Positions 17,335-25,835 of a DNA stretch of 64,000 nt are shown here, piece by piece; within the stretch, counting starts at the first letter, position 1; every line of letters starts with the position of its first letter. The DNA comes from Bacilli bacterium (lineage in GTDB: Bacteria; Bacillota_I; Bacilli_A; RFN20; CAG-826), in the NCBI GenBank assembly GCA_900767825.1, contig CAAGAN010000020.1, forward strand, positions 1 to 64,000, given 5' to 3'. A program made the translations under genes and the position numbers. The notes beneath the pieces are model-generated. The model was not told the origin of the DNA, did not search any database, and worked only from the letters and a program-made list of their open reading frames with translations.

Positions 17335-17363
17335 TTGACATAATAAGTGGCAATAGATATATA
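17335..17363 (+). promoter_or_regulatory. Strong promoter for the structured RNA
   Basis: TTGACA (17335-17340), an exact 17-base spacer and TATATA (17358-17363). It is one of the best sigma-A-type promoters in the window. Transcription would begin near 17370. Confidence 0.65.
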
Positions 17364-17642
17364 GGGCTATCACACTACGTGTTAGGGTGTGGTAATAGGG
17401 AAAGTATCGCCCAGTAGTGGTATGAGGGCATGGAAGAAGAGGTCGCGTAGGAGACGCTTCTATGTTCAAGAGGACCATCGCGCTCCCTACAATTAGAACT
17501 AATTGAGCATGTGGCCGTCACGAGGATGACGTAACACCAGCAGTTAATGGACTAAGTCGATAACTGCAAGAAGGTGTTTTCATTGTGGTGGCGGTTTTTA
17601 TTACCCCCTTTCGAAAGCACGACTTGTTTAACTAACGAAAGG
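17364..17642 (+). ncRNA. Structured RNA of unassigned class upstream of DUF1016 gene
   Basis: This stretch has no protein-like frame but is full of complementary segments. A 5' hairpin is formed by GGGC/GCCC (17364-17367 with 17409-17412) with CACAC/GTGTG inside. Others are GCGT/ACGC (17445-17457); CAATTA/TAATTG around a GAAC loop (17490-17505); CGTCA/TGACG (17516-17531); and a two-step helix AACACC + GCAGTTA pairing with TAACTGC + GGTGTT (17533-17578). GGTAAT (17391-17396) can pair over distance with ATTACC (17600-17605). CCTTTCG (17607-17613) pairs with CGAAAGG (17636-17642), covering the ribosome site of the next ORF. It has its own strong promoter. I cannot assign it to a known RNA family by eye. 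Confidence 0.6.
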
Positions 17643-17653
17643 AGATTTTATTT

Positions 17654-17725
17654 ATGGTTATAGTTGGTGATGCTAGAAAAAATTATGAGAGATTAGGCGT
17701 TTTTTTAATCCTTGCGTTTGAATGA
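17654..17725 (+). CDS. 23-codon ORF behind a sequestered ribosome site
   Basis: ATG at 17654 lies 9 bases after AAAGGAG, which is part of a CCTTTCG/CGAAAGG hairpin. The peptide starts MVIVGDARKNYERL and ends LILAFE. It stops 25 bases before the DUF1016 start. It may be a leader peptide, a remnant of a lost gene, or untranslated. No homolog is recognised. Confidence 0.35.
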   Translation: MVIVGDARKNYERLGVFLILAFE

Positions 17726-17750
17726 TTTGCTTTTCTGGAGAATAAGTGAA

Positions 17751-18752
17751 ATGAAAAAATATGAAGCTAACGCATTTGATTCCAAAGAGATAATTTGTTT
17801 GGTTAAAGACATAAAAAGAGATATTTTATCAACAAGAAACAAGATTTTAAGTGATGCTAATAAGGAATTGATTTTGTTATATTTTAGAATTGGCAAGATT
17901 ATTAGTGAAAATCAAAAATACGGTTCTAATTTTATCAACACTCTATCGACGTCTTTGAAAATTGATTTTCCTGATTCTACTGGTTTTTCGCCTAGAAACC
18001 TTAACAGGATGAGAAAATTTTACGAAACTTACGCTGATTTTTCAATTTTGCCACCGGCAGTGGCAAAATTGCCATGGACCCATAATTCAATATTAGTAGA
18101 TCGCATAGATGATCCGATTGTGAGGAATTGGTATGCTGAACAATGCCTTAAAAATGGATGGAATAAAGTTGTTCTTAATCACCAAATCAGCTTAAATCTT
18201 TACGATAGACAAGCAGACAATTCTAAAAAACTAACAAATTTTGATAAACAATTGCCTACCATCCAAGGTGAACTTGCGGCCGATGTCATAAAAGATCCCT
18301 ATATTTTTGAATTATCAGGATTATCAGAAAGGCATCAAGAAAGGGATATTGAAAAGGCAATGCTTGAGAAAATAAAAACAGTTCTTCTTGAACTGGGCAA
18401 AGGATTCTCGTTCGTAGGAAATCAATATCGCATTAGTACCGAACAGAAGGATTATTATATAGATTTGCTATTTTATCACCTTAATTTGAGGTGTTTTGTG
18501 GTTGTAGAATTGAAGAACGCCGATTTTGATCCATCGCTTATCGGGCAACTTCAATTTTACGTAACTGCGATTGACGAGACGGTCAAACAGGCTGATGACA
18601 ATCCGACAATAGGACTATTGCTTTGTCAAAATAAGGATAAATTCTCAGTTGAATGGTCTTTGAAATCAACGATGGCTCCTATTGGTGTTACATCATATCA
18701 AGTTAAAGAATATTTGCCATCCGAGGAAGAAATTAATAAATACATCAAATAA
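17751..18752 (+). CDS. DUF1016 (YhcG-type) PDDEXK nuclease
   Basis: The N-terminal DUF1016_N helix-rich domain (about 10-165; GFSPRNLNRMRKFYE, LPWTHNSILVDRI) is followed by a PDDEXK nuclease-fold domain (about 175-330; YIFELSGLSERHQERD). The catalytic set is visible as Asp238 in YYIDLLFY and Glu253/Lys255 in VVVELKNADF. The family is widespread on accessory DNA and near restriction systems; it is thought to be a nuclease, but its role is not established. The start at 17751 is preferred over 17712 because a GGAG site precedes it. A structured RNA with its own promoter lies directly upstream. A 12-bp-arm palindrome within the gene recurs after it. Confidence 0.88.
   Translation: MKKYEANAFDSKEIICLVKDIKRDILSTRNKILSDANKELILLYFRIGKIISENQKYGSNFINTLSTSLKIDFPDSTGFSPRNLNRMRKFYETYADFSILPPAVAKLPWTHNSILVDRIDDPIVRNWYAEQCLKNGWNKVVLNHQISLNLYDRQADNSKKLTNFDKQLPTIQGELAADVIKDPYIFELSGLSERHQERDIEKAMLEKIKTVLLELGKGFSFVGNQYRISTEQKDYYIDLLFYHLNLRCFVVVELKNADFDPSLIGQLQFYVTAIDETVKQADDNPTIGLLLCQNKDKFSVEWSLKSTMAPIGVTSYQVKEYLPSEEEINKYIK
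18043..18071. repeat. Perfect palindrome inside the DUF1016 gene (copy 1)
   Basis: CAATTTTGCCAC and GTGGCAAAATTG form 12-bp perfect arms around a 5-base loop. It encodes the residues LPPAVAKLP of the protein. A near-identical copy lies downstream at 18908-18934. Confidence 0.85.
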
Positions 18753-18990
18753 TTCTTGCAACAAATTTGCCAGTAAATTATCTTTGGATTCGTTTACTTT
18801 TGTTATGTGTTCTAAATTCAAGTATGAATGGGCTTTGGTCATACTCAAACAGATAAAACCAACTCTGAAAAATATTAAGTAAATTCAAATTAGTGATAAG
18901 TACTATGAATTTTGCCACCGGCGGTGGCAAAATTGCTATTCCCCATTAATTAAGCGCTTCGATAAAACAAAAATTGTTATTTATTATGTT
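18753..18990. other. Intergenic region after the DUF1016 gene
   Basis: No gene is recognised. The stretch holds the second palindrome copy (18908-18934) and AAGCGCTT at about 18953, which is probably a chance match to a cre core because no gene starts nearby. Confidence 0.5.
18908..18934. repeat. Palindrome copy 2 downstream of the DUF1016 gene
   Basis: AATTTTGCCACC and GGTGGCAAAATT form perfect 12-bp arms around GGC. It differs from copy 1 at two positions across about 29 bases, too similar to be chance. Confidence 0.85.
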
Positions 18991-18991
18991 T

Positions 18992-19195
18992 TTATCTATA
19001 TTCATAAGGCTAATTGTTGGTGTATTTATGGAAAGTATTGGAAAAATGACTTTGAGAAGAAAATCTTAAATAAGCCGCTATAGCAGTGACTGGCTTATCG
19101 CTATATCGAATAAGTCTTTTTGTTTTCTCGATTTTTTCTTTCATGATGTAATCTGAAATGGTTATCCTTTTTTTCTTTTGCAAACAAATGACTTA
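18992..19195 (-). pseudogene. AraC-family regulator C-terminal fragment
   Basis: Read on the minus strand, the stretch gives ITISDYIMKEKIEKTKRLI, then VTAIAAYLRFSSQSHFSNTF, HKYTNN, a stop, and PYEYR. This is the canonical second helix-turn-helix of AraC proteins (eIAxyLgFsSQSHFsxxFkkxtGxTPxeyR). There is an in-frame TAG before PYEYR and a frame change at the poly-A run near 19180 (FAKEKKG in another frame). The rest of the gene is missing; tRNA-Arg(CCG) begins about 30 bases away. It is a dead remnant, so an AraC gene was once inserted next to this tRNA. Confidence 0.8.
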
Positions 19196-19224
19196 ATAAG
19201 CTTATTGATTTAGAATATCGTTAC

Positions 19225-19301
19225 GTGCTCGTAGCTCAGCTGGATAGAGCGTAAGCCTCCGAAGCTTAAGGTCAGCCGTTCAAATCGGCTCGGGCACGCC
19301 A
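19225..19301 (+). tRNA. tRNA-Arg (anticodon CCG)
   Basis: Acceptor GTGCTCG pairs with CGGGCAC (one T-G pair). The anticodon stem TAAGC/GCTTA holds loop CTCCGAA (anticodon CCG). The T arm AGCCG/CGGCT and an encoded CCA are present. Confidence 0.97.
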
Positions 19302-19386
19302 GAAAAGCGATCTAGCATTTATGTTAAAATAGCTGCAGCCTTCCTTATTAAAGTTGCTGTATTTTCTTTATGTCAGGAATAAGCAC

Positions 19387-19416
19387 AAAAAACTGCCCTG
19401 AATTAATCAAGGCAGT
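19387..19416 (-). terminator. Terminator of the minus-strand membrane protein gene
   Basis: On the minus strand a 10-bp stem ACTGCCTTGA / TCAGGGCAGT (one T-G pair, 5-base loop) is followed by TTTTTT. Confidence 0.85.
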
Positions 19417-19436
19417 CATGCTGTTTTGTTTAGTTA

Positions 19437-20441
19437 TTAGATAGCTGGTAAGAAGCCTGCAACAACTGCAAATATCATTAAGACAACGCAGATAACCATA
19501 CAGGTGATTTGAATTGGTTTGCTATTTTTGATGTATTTGACTTTTTTGTCGAATGGTTCGAACATGAAGTTTTCTTCAAACCATCTCTTTCCACCGATTT
19601 GTAAGATGCCACCGAAAGTAAGAGTGCTGGCACGGAATAATAACCAAAGTCCTGGATCAGGAAGCATTCCGAATCTGCCCATTCCAACAAGAGGTCCAAC
19701 AAAGACACCAATGATTGGGGCTAGTAAGAAGCCAACGTGCATCAAGGCGACTGAGGAAGAGAATTCGCCAGTGACGAATAGCCAGTTCCAGATTGTATAG
19801 GCAATCATCATGGCAACAGTAATTGCAATACCGACTGTGGTGGTGCTTGTTATGTTGCTATTGAAGATGTTTGCTTGGTTAGTGATATAGGTAGAAGTGA
19901 AGGCTACTTCAGAACCAAGCTTAGAGAATCCATCGATATAATAGATTGGAGAATTAGCAGTAGCAGTAGTTCCCCAGGTAGAGCCAAGGAAGAAAGCGCT
20001 GGCACCGATAGCGATAAATAAACCGGAAACACCATTGAAGTACTGCTTGTTTTTAAAGAAGTCAGTCATGGTAGCTTCCAATATGTTAATGATATAAAGG
20101 CTTAAGACAATAATGACAAATATTGGCCCAGGTAATAATGCGAAACATGAAAATAATACAAGGATTCTTCCTACGAGCAATGTAGATAGCTTCAATGTTT
20201 CGAAGAATACAGGCTTCATCGCGATTAATACGATAATGCCACAGAGGATGTTGAACGGAATGTTTCCGTATGCTTGGAATTTAGATGTTAAGACCGATAC
20301 TCCTAAAATAGTAGCGGTAAACATCAACCATTTTAAGAAGATGTCTAGAGCTGGTGTGACACGATAATCAATCGCTTCAGGACCCGGCGCAAACATTTTC
20401 TTGAGCCTTTCAGCTCTTTGTTGCTTTTTTTCGTTGTCCAT
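19437..20441 (-). CDS. Polytopic membrane protein, unknown function
   Basis: A 334-residue protein with about nine hydrophobic helices after a short basic cytoplasmic start (KKQQRAERLKKMFAPGPEAI). Motifs such as DYRVTPALDIFLKWLMF and GPLVGMGRFGMLPDPGLWLL are distinctive, but I do not recognise the family. An AAGGAG site precedes the ATG and a clean terminator follows, so it is a single-gene unit. Transport or envelope function is the natural guess and nothing more. Confidence 0.7.
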   Translation of the reverse strand: MDNEKKQQRAERLKKMFAPGPEAIDYRVTPALDIFLKWLMFTATILGVSVLTSKFQAYGNIPFNILCGIIVLIAMKPVFFETLKLSTLLVGRILVLFSCFALLPGPIFVIIVLSLYIINILEATMTDFFKNKQYFNGVSGLFIAIGASAFFLGSTWGTTATANSPIYYIDGFSKLGSEVAFTSTYITNQANIFNSNITSTTTVGIAITVAMMIAYTIWNWLFVTGEFSSSVALMHVGFLLAPIIGVFVGPLVGMGRFGMLPDPGLWLLFRASTLTFGGILQIGGKRWFEENFMFEPFDKKVKYIKNSKPIQITCMVICVVLMIFAVVAGFLPAI

Positions 20442-20615
20442 AAATACTCCTTATTTTGTGTTTTCGACAAACGATTATTAGAAAACTAAAGCCTACTTTA
20501 ACCTATTCTGCCCTAAAAAGATAGCAAAATAGGTATTTTTGGTAATTTATAAAGTCTTTTTAAGTAAATTAAAAGAGGCTATTATTGATTAAGACAATAA
20601 CCTCTAAATTAATGT

Positions 20616-22577
20616 TTAGGCTGAAGTTACTTCTTTTAATTCTAGTTGATGATTGGCTACTTTATCTTCGTTTTGGAGCTTAGTGATTTTTATTATCAAA
20701 GGCACTTTATCTTCGAATTGATTATTGTTTGTCAATACGAATGTGTCATTGTCTTCTATAGATGCATATTGAAGTTTAGAGTTGCCATTATTTTTGAATA
20801 CGCTGTAAGCTTTTTCAGTAGGAGTATCATTAAATCCAAGACTTCCATATGTAGATATTTTTAGATTGTAAGTTTTGCCTTTAGGCACCGTAACAGTAAC
20901 AGCAAGATACCTTGATTGGTTTACTCCTAGGTTCATGTAAGTGGTGTAATCAGATACATCGGTGAATGGTTTTAGCTTTTCGACTTCGATCTTTGTTAAG
21001 GTTGTGTAATCTAATTTAGCCGCTAGTTCTGCTTCGGAATTAATAGGATTATTAATCCTGAACCTTAAATCGGGGGTTTCTCCCTTTGTCGGATAATTTG
21101 TTGGACCTAACATTTCTAATGGGAATTCTAATTTTGAATTAATTAGGTAGTCATTAGGCTTCAAGGTGCCGTTTTTCATTTCGACTCTATATGCATTGCC
21201 GGTATTTCCATTAGATTTATTAGTGCTATGCGAATACACACTGTTGGCTTTTACATATACTTCTGGCGATAAATCATCATAATTCAATATGGTGACTTTA
21301 TTGTCTTTTACGGTCGGCACAAAATTTGGATTATCGAAAACTAAATCAGTTACAGGAACATTGTTTTTCCTTCCAAAGGACTTATATTCAGGTTTATTTG
21401 CCCTTAATTTAAGGGTAATTGGATTTCCCAAATCAGTAACTGTATATGTCTCTAATTCTTTATAGGTAATAGAAGTATCATTTGCTAAAGCAGCATCAAA
21501 TGGGAAATAATAATCGGATTTGATTGCAACTTTATATGGTTCGATTACAAATGCAGCTTCAGTTATTTTTCCTGCTGCATAATTTAGATTACCCGTGCAA
21601 TAAAGGGCAACTTTATAAGTTCCAACATCAGTTGGGGCAGTTGTTGAATAAGCTTCGTCTCCAGCAGAGGCTTCTTTATAGCGGATTTCAACAGGCCCAT
21701 TAAAGGAAACTGCTAAAGTATAATCGGATGAAGCTATTCCTTGAGGTTTGACATTATATGTTTTAGGAGAGATTTCACGGATAAATGCTAATCCAGATAC
21801 ATCCCTAACATAACCGCAGTCATTGCAGGAATTATCTTCATCATTATCATAAGTATGTGGGACAGATGCTTTTTCTACTTGTTCATGGACTGAACATGTA
21901 CTTACTTGTTTATGTGTAGACCCATCAACGATTACGAATTTAAATGTATGCTCTACTTCGTTTTTCTTTAATGGGGTTTCGTGATTACAGGTAGTTTCTT
22001 CCCAGTGCTTATCTAGATCATAATTGATTTTCCAGGTATGGGTGGCACTATTTTGTATTGTCCTAGTTTCTTCATAATTACAGACACTACAAAGTCTATG
22101 CTCAACTTTATCGGTGTCTACACTAGCCTCGGTTTTAGTTGCCCATTCTCCAAAAGTATGGGCAGCAAAATCCTTTTTGATTGGTTCGTGGTTATGTGGG
22201 GTTTTGGAATCGCATTTACTAGCATGGTAGTGACCTGTTTCATCTTTTGCCCAGTTATCCATATCGATTTCATGGATATATGTCCCTTCTATAACTCTTT
22301 CGGTTTTATAAGAACAAACACTGCAAGTTCCTTCTTCTACTTTATCAGTGTGAATACCTGATTCGGTTTTAACTGTCCAAGTAAATGTATGGGCGGCCCT
22401 ATCTTTTTCTTCTTTGCAGCCTTCATCAAGGCAAGCATGCCAATGTTCAGTTGGACTTACATCCCATTCTTCTTTGTAATTATGCTTATCACCTTTATTG
22501 CAACCTGTGGCTAATAAGGTAGACGAGACTAAAAACAATAAAGAAATGGAAGATTTTAAAATATATTCTTTCTTCAT
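20616..22577 (-). CDS. Lipoprotein with His/Cys-rich tandem repeats
   Basis: Signal peptide with lipobox LLATGC places the protein on the outer face of the membrane. Residues about 35-255 hold three to four degenerate repeats with HWHAC--EGCKE, HTF-W--KTE, TDKVE and C-VC-Y-ETR, ending with NSCNDCGYVRD. Paired CxxC and histidines suggest structural metal (zinc) binding, though this repeat occurs in many Bacillota surface proteins without a proven role. Residues about 265-345 look like an MBG/YDG-type beta domain (YNVKPQGI, PTDVGTYKVALYCTGNLNYA). The C-terminal 300 residues are beta-rich with no clear family. An AAGGAG site precedes the ATG. Confidence 0.75.
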   Translation of the reverse strand: MKKEYILKSSISLLFLVSSTLLATGCNKGDKHNYKEEWDVSPTEHWHACLDEGCKEEKDRAAHTFTWTVKTESGIHTDKVEEGTCSVCSYKTERVIEGTYIHEIDMDNWAKDETGHYHASKCDSKTPHNHEPIKKDFAAHTFGEWATKTEASVDTDKVEHRLCSVCNYEETRTIQNSATHTWKINYDLDKHWEETTCNHETPLKKNEVEHTFKFVIVDGSTHKQVSTCSVHEQVEKASVPHTYDNDEDNSCNDCGYVRDVSGLAFIREISPKTYNVKPQGIASSDYTLAVSFNGPVEIRYKEASAGDEAYSTTAPTDVGTYKVALYCTGNLNYAAGKITEAAFVIEPYKVAIKSDYYFPFDAALANDTSITYKELETYTVTDLGNPITLKLRANKPEYKSFGRKNNVPVTDLVFDNPNFVPTVKDNKVTILNYDDLSPEVYVKANSVYSHSTNKSNGNTGNAYRVEMKNGTLKPNDYLINSKLEFPLEMLGPTNYPTKGETPDLRFRINNPINSEAELAAKLDYTTLTKIEVEKLKPFTDVSDYTTYMNLGVNQSRYLAVTVTVPKGKTYNLKISTYGSLGFNDTPTEKAYSVFKNNGNSKLQYASIEDNDTFVLTNNNQFEDKVPLIIKITKLQNEDKVANHQLELKEVTSA

Positions 22578-22622
22578 AGATTTCTCCTTGAGTAAAAATT
22601 ACCATATCTAGTTAATTTAGAC

Positions 22623-22640
22623 AGTACCCATGTGGGTACT
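22623..22640. promoter_or_regulatory. Palindromic site upstream of the His/Cys lipoprotein
   Basis: AGTACCC-ATGT-GGGTACT is a perfect 7-bp-arm inverted repeat 46 bases upstream of the lipoprotein start (minus strand). It could be an operator. No U-tract follows on the gene's strand, so a terminator is less likely. Confidence 0.4.
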
Positions 22641-22769
22641 TTTAGGGAAAGCTATTATAAATAATGCGATATGGTGTCTTTTTTATTCTTTTATTTATTT
22701 TAAATAAAGAAGTGATTTCTTTCTTATTTCTTTATAAGAAGAATTGCTATAGAATTCTACTAGTCACAT

Positions 22770-23312
22770 ATGAAAAAGATTTTTATTCTTGACTCTAGTT
22801 TTAGAGAGGGTTCTAACTCTTCTTACCTTGCCTTGAGTTTTGCAAAAGGGGCAAAAGAAGCAGGACATGATGTTAAATACATCAAGTTGAAAGACTTGAA
22901 TCTATATTTTTGTAAGGGCTGTTTAGCGTGTTCTAATTTAAAGAAATGCGTCATTAAAGACGACATGAATTCTCTTTATGATGTAGTCTCTTCTAGCGAT
23001 ATATTAGTTTTTGCTGCACCTGTTTATTATTATGATATCCCAGGTCAATTAAAGACATTTTTGGATAGGCTTAATCCGCTTTATTTTAGAAACAATAATT
23101 TCAAGGAAGTATATTTGCTTTCTGCCTCTGCTGAAGATGATGAAAAAGCGATTGAAGGATCAAAGCAAACGCTTTCAAATTGGATAAGTTGCTTTGACGG
23201 GGTATCTTTAGTAGGGACTTATCTAGCCAAGGGAATGGATAAGCCTAATCAAATCGTCACTATGCCAAACTTATTAGAAGGGACATATAGATTAGGAAAC
23301 AACATCAAATAA
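22770..23312 (+). CDS. Flavodoxin-like NAD(P)H-dependent oxidoreductase
   Basis: 180 residues with the flavodoxin-like FMN site: a first strand and loop FILDSSFREGSNSSYLA, then CKGCLACSNLKKCVIKDDM, typical of the iron-sulfur-flavoprotein/NADPH-dependent FMN reductase group, and FAAPVYYYDIPGQLKTFLDR. It would use FMN to reduce a small molecule. Whether the cysteines hold an iron-sulfur cluster is uncertain. It stands alone, in the opposite direction to the lipoprotein gene. Confidence 0.85.
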   Translation: MKKIFILDSSFREGSNSSYLALSFAKGAKEAGHDVKYIKLKDLNLYFCKGCLACSNLKKCVIKDDMNSLYDVVSSSDILVFAAPVYYYDIPGQLKTFLDRLNPLYFRNNNFKEVYLLSASAEDDEKAIEGSKQTLSNWISCFDGVSLVGTYLAKGMDKPNQIVTMPNLLEGTYRLGNNIK

Positions 23313-23373
23313 TCATTTATGGAATTAAATATCGTCATCAACTTAATAAGCATTATTGCTTTAGGGGTTAAAA

Positions 23374-24027
23374 ATGGATAACAAGATTACACCCAAAAAA
23401 GTCGGATTTTTCTATTTCTTTTTCAAATATGCCTTTGATTTCTTGGTATCTTTGATATCGATTATTATCTTATTACCTGTTTTTATTATCCTTGGTATTG
23501 TTGTCAAGTGTTCTTCTAAAGGGCCTATATTCTTTGTTGATAAAAGGGTAGGGAAAAACGAAAAGATGATAGGCGTTTTGAAGTTCCGTACGATGTATGT
23601 AGATGCAGAGACCAATATTGAGAAATATTTAACTCCAGAACAAATAAAGGCCTGGAAAGAAGAAAGAAAGCTAGAAAATGATCCTAGGATTACTAAAATA
23701 GGTAACTTCTTACGTAAATCTAGCCTAGATGAATTGCCTCAGCTTTTTAATATCCTTATTGGTCAAATGTCGATTGTTGGACCTAGACCGATTTCAAAAA
23801 GGGAATATGATGCCTATTATAATGATGAAGAAAAAAAGATTCTTTCTACTGCTCGCCCTGGATTAACCGGATATTGGCAGGTATATGGAAGGAATGAAGT
23901 TGATTACGCTTCTGGGGAGCGTTCTAGACTTACGATGGAATATTTTAAGAAGCGCAGCCTTTTGCTTGATTTAAAAATCATCTTTAAGACTTTTGTCGTA
24001 GTAATTTCAGGAAAAGGTGCCGAATAA
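23374..24027 (+). CDS. Polyprenyl-phosphate sugar-phosphate transferase (WcaJ/bacterial sugar transferase)
   Basis: The enzyme starts glycan repeat-unit assembly by putting a sugar-1-phosphate on undecaprenyl phosphate at the inner face of the membrane. Key features are one hydrophobic hairpin (about 20-45), GPIFFVDKRVGKN, LKFRTMYVDAETN, the catalytic-type SSLDELPQLFNILIGQMS and GPRPI, and GLTGYWQVYGRN. At 217 residues it is the minimal C-terminal transferase form. The stop TAA is followed immediately by the ATG of a polymerase/ligase-like gene. Confidence 0.93.
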   Translation: MDNKITPKKVGFFYFFFKYAFDFLVSLISIIILLPVFIILGIVVKCSSKGPIFFVDKRVGKNEKMIGVLKFRTMYVDAETNIEKYLTPEQIKAWKEERKLENDPRITKIGNFLRKSSLDELPQLFNILIGQMSIVGPRPISKREYDAYYNDEEKKILSTARPGLTGYWQVYGRNEVDYASGERSRLTMEYFKKRSLLLDLKIIFKTFVVVISGKGAE

Positions 24028-25773
24028 ATGGAGATGTTCGACAAGAAAGAATATTCTAAGCCAACTTTCTTGAGCGTTTTTGTTTTTGCTTGCTATGCTA
24101 TTTTAGCCTTATGTGCGAATGAATTTGGGCTTGGATATAATGGAGTGAGTCCTACTAATGATTATCTTTATTATGGGTATGGCAGTGCCACCCTTTCTAT
24201 TATTTTAGGCATTTCATTAATTGTCATATTTACTAGGAAATTAGGATTAAGGAATAATTATTTCTTTCTCATAGCTACTATTATTTGCTTTATAGGGGAT
24301 GGGATTGCCTTATTTAGTTTCCCATCTAAATTAGAGATAGATTCTAGCTTTAGCTTTGTTTCTCCTATTTCATTTAGGATTTACCTCCTATTTGCATATT
24401 TATCCTTAGCGATATTTATTTATTCTTTCTATACATTCCTTCCCATGTTGAAGAAAGGGAAAAAGAGTTTCAATTTCGTGTTTGAACTCTTTGTTATTAT
24501 TTCTTTGCTAGGAATAATTATTAGCTATATAACTGATTTTAATGACTATGTTGCCTTGTTTAAGGGAGAAGAGTCCTTTATTTCTTCTTTGTTCGGGCAT
24601 AAGAACATATTTGGTCTTGTCATTCTTTTTGGGGTAATGTCAACGATATATTTATTTGAATTAGATAAAAAGAAGTGGAGGATATTTTTCTTTGTTTTCC
24701 TTCTTATTTCTTCAGTTCCAGTCAATTCCAAATCATCTATAGTAGCTGAAGCCGTCTTGATATTTTCCTATATGTTATATAAGGGATTTACATTGCTTAA
24801 AACGAAAAAGAAGTTATCCATTACCTTATTTTCTATTGTAGGAGTTATTTTCTTAACCGGGATTATTCTTTTATGTATCCCGATTCCAGAAGGGGATGGA
24901 TTATTTAGGAATCTATTATTAGCATGTAAGAGCATTTTCTCTAGCGGAGAAGGAACAACAATCGGGACTAGATTTGTTATATACAAGAAACTATTTAATC
25001 AGCTAAATATGTCACCTATGTTTTGGATATTTGGGTTTGGCGATACTAATTTCCAGTATTCATTCTTCTATACAGCGGATTCTTCTTCTCCTGATGCCAA
25101 AGCATTTAATTCCTGGCCAGCCCATAATGGGTTTTTAGAATGCTTAGCTAGGGGAGGCTTATTACGTTTAATAATATATGTCGCAGTTTTAGTTTATCTA
25201 GGTTATAGATTTGTTAAGAAATTCAAAGAGAATAAAGACCCATCGATATTTATGAGTTTAGTCTACTTTGCTTCATTCCTAATTAGGACTTTAGTAGAAT
25301 ATGAATATCTATTCCTTGATTCATATAAGGGGGCTATTTTTGCTTTATTTATCATTGTTCCTATATTAGAAAATAAGGAAGAATATGAATATCAAATATC
25401 ATTTGTAGGAATAAAAGATTTCTTAATGAAAAATTATCGATTTGTATTCTTACTAATCGGCTCTTCATTACTATCTTTCTCTCTGCTTTGTTTGGATGTC
25501 TACTCTTTATCGATTGCCTTACCTTTAGGATTGATAAGTTTCGCTGCTTATGTACTCTTAGGGATTAAAAATAACAAGAATATGACTATATGGGTTGGCT
25601 CTTTTTCCTTAATCGCAGTTTTATCCTTTTCATTCTCTTTTGGATTAATAGGTAATATGCCAATTCTAGGAATTATTTTTTCTATTCCTTTTGGATTAGT
25701 TGTTCCTTTAGTAGGCATAGCTTTCTATAATGCTTATTTATCTTTAGAAATAAATAAACCAAGTCTAATTTAG
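24028..25773 (+). CDS. O-antigen ligase/polymerase-like membrane protein
   Basis: A 581-residue polytopic protein with about 13-14 helices and a large loop near residues 300-370 (TTIGTRFVIYKKLFNQ, then SWPAHNGFLECLARGG), the signature of the Wzy_C/O-antigen ligase family (HNxfLexl-exG). Together with the adjacent sugar transferase it probably builds a capsule or wall glycan polymer. It begins directly at the previous stop. Other glycosyltransferases needed for a full pathway are not in this window. Confidence 0.85.
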   Translation: MEMFDKKEYSKPTFLSVFVFACYAILALCANEFGLGYNGVSPTNDYLYYGYGSATLSIILGISLIVIFTRKLGLRNNYFFLIATIICFIGDGIALFSFPSKLEIDSSFSFVSPISFRIYLLFAYLSLAIFIYSFYTFLPMLKKGKKSFNFVFELFVIISLLGIIISYITDFNDYVALFKGEESFISSLFGHKNIFGLVILFGVMSTIYLFELDKKKWRIFFFVFLLISSVPVNSKSSIVAEAVLIFSYMLYKGFTLLKTKKKLSITLFSIVGVIFLTGIILLCIPIPEGDGLFRNLLLACKSIFSSGEGTTIGTRFVIYKKLFNQLNMSPMFWIFGFGDTNFQYSFFYTADSSSPDAKAFNSWPAHNGFLECLARGGLLRLIIYVAVLVYLGYRFVKKFKENKDPSIFMSLVYFASFLIRTLVEYEYLFLDSYKGAIFALFIIVPILENKEEYEYQISFVGIKDFLMKNYRFVFLLIGSSLLSFSLLCLDVYSLSIALPLGLISFAAYVLLGIKNNKNMTIWVGSFSLIAVLSFSFSFGLIGNMPILGIIFSIPFGLVVPLVGIAFYNAYLSLEINKPSLI

Positions 25774-25835
25774 TATTTTTATTAAAATTCGATATTTTCC
25801 ATGTAAAAACTGCTATTTTTGTTGCAGTCATTACT

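Noticed and set aside
17364..17653. Reading of the structured RNA as a HEARO/IscB omega-RNA or group II intron
   Set aside because: No IscB, HNH or reverse transcriptase reading frame follows, and I could not confirm a consensus motif or a domain V hairpin. Left unassigned.
18950..18961. cre site in AAGCGCTT after the DUF1016 gene
   Set aside because: Only the core matches and no gene starts nearby.
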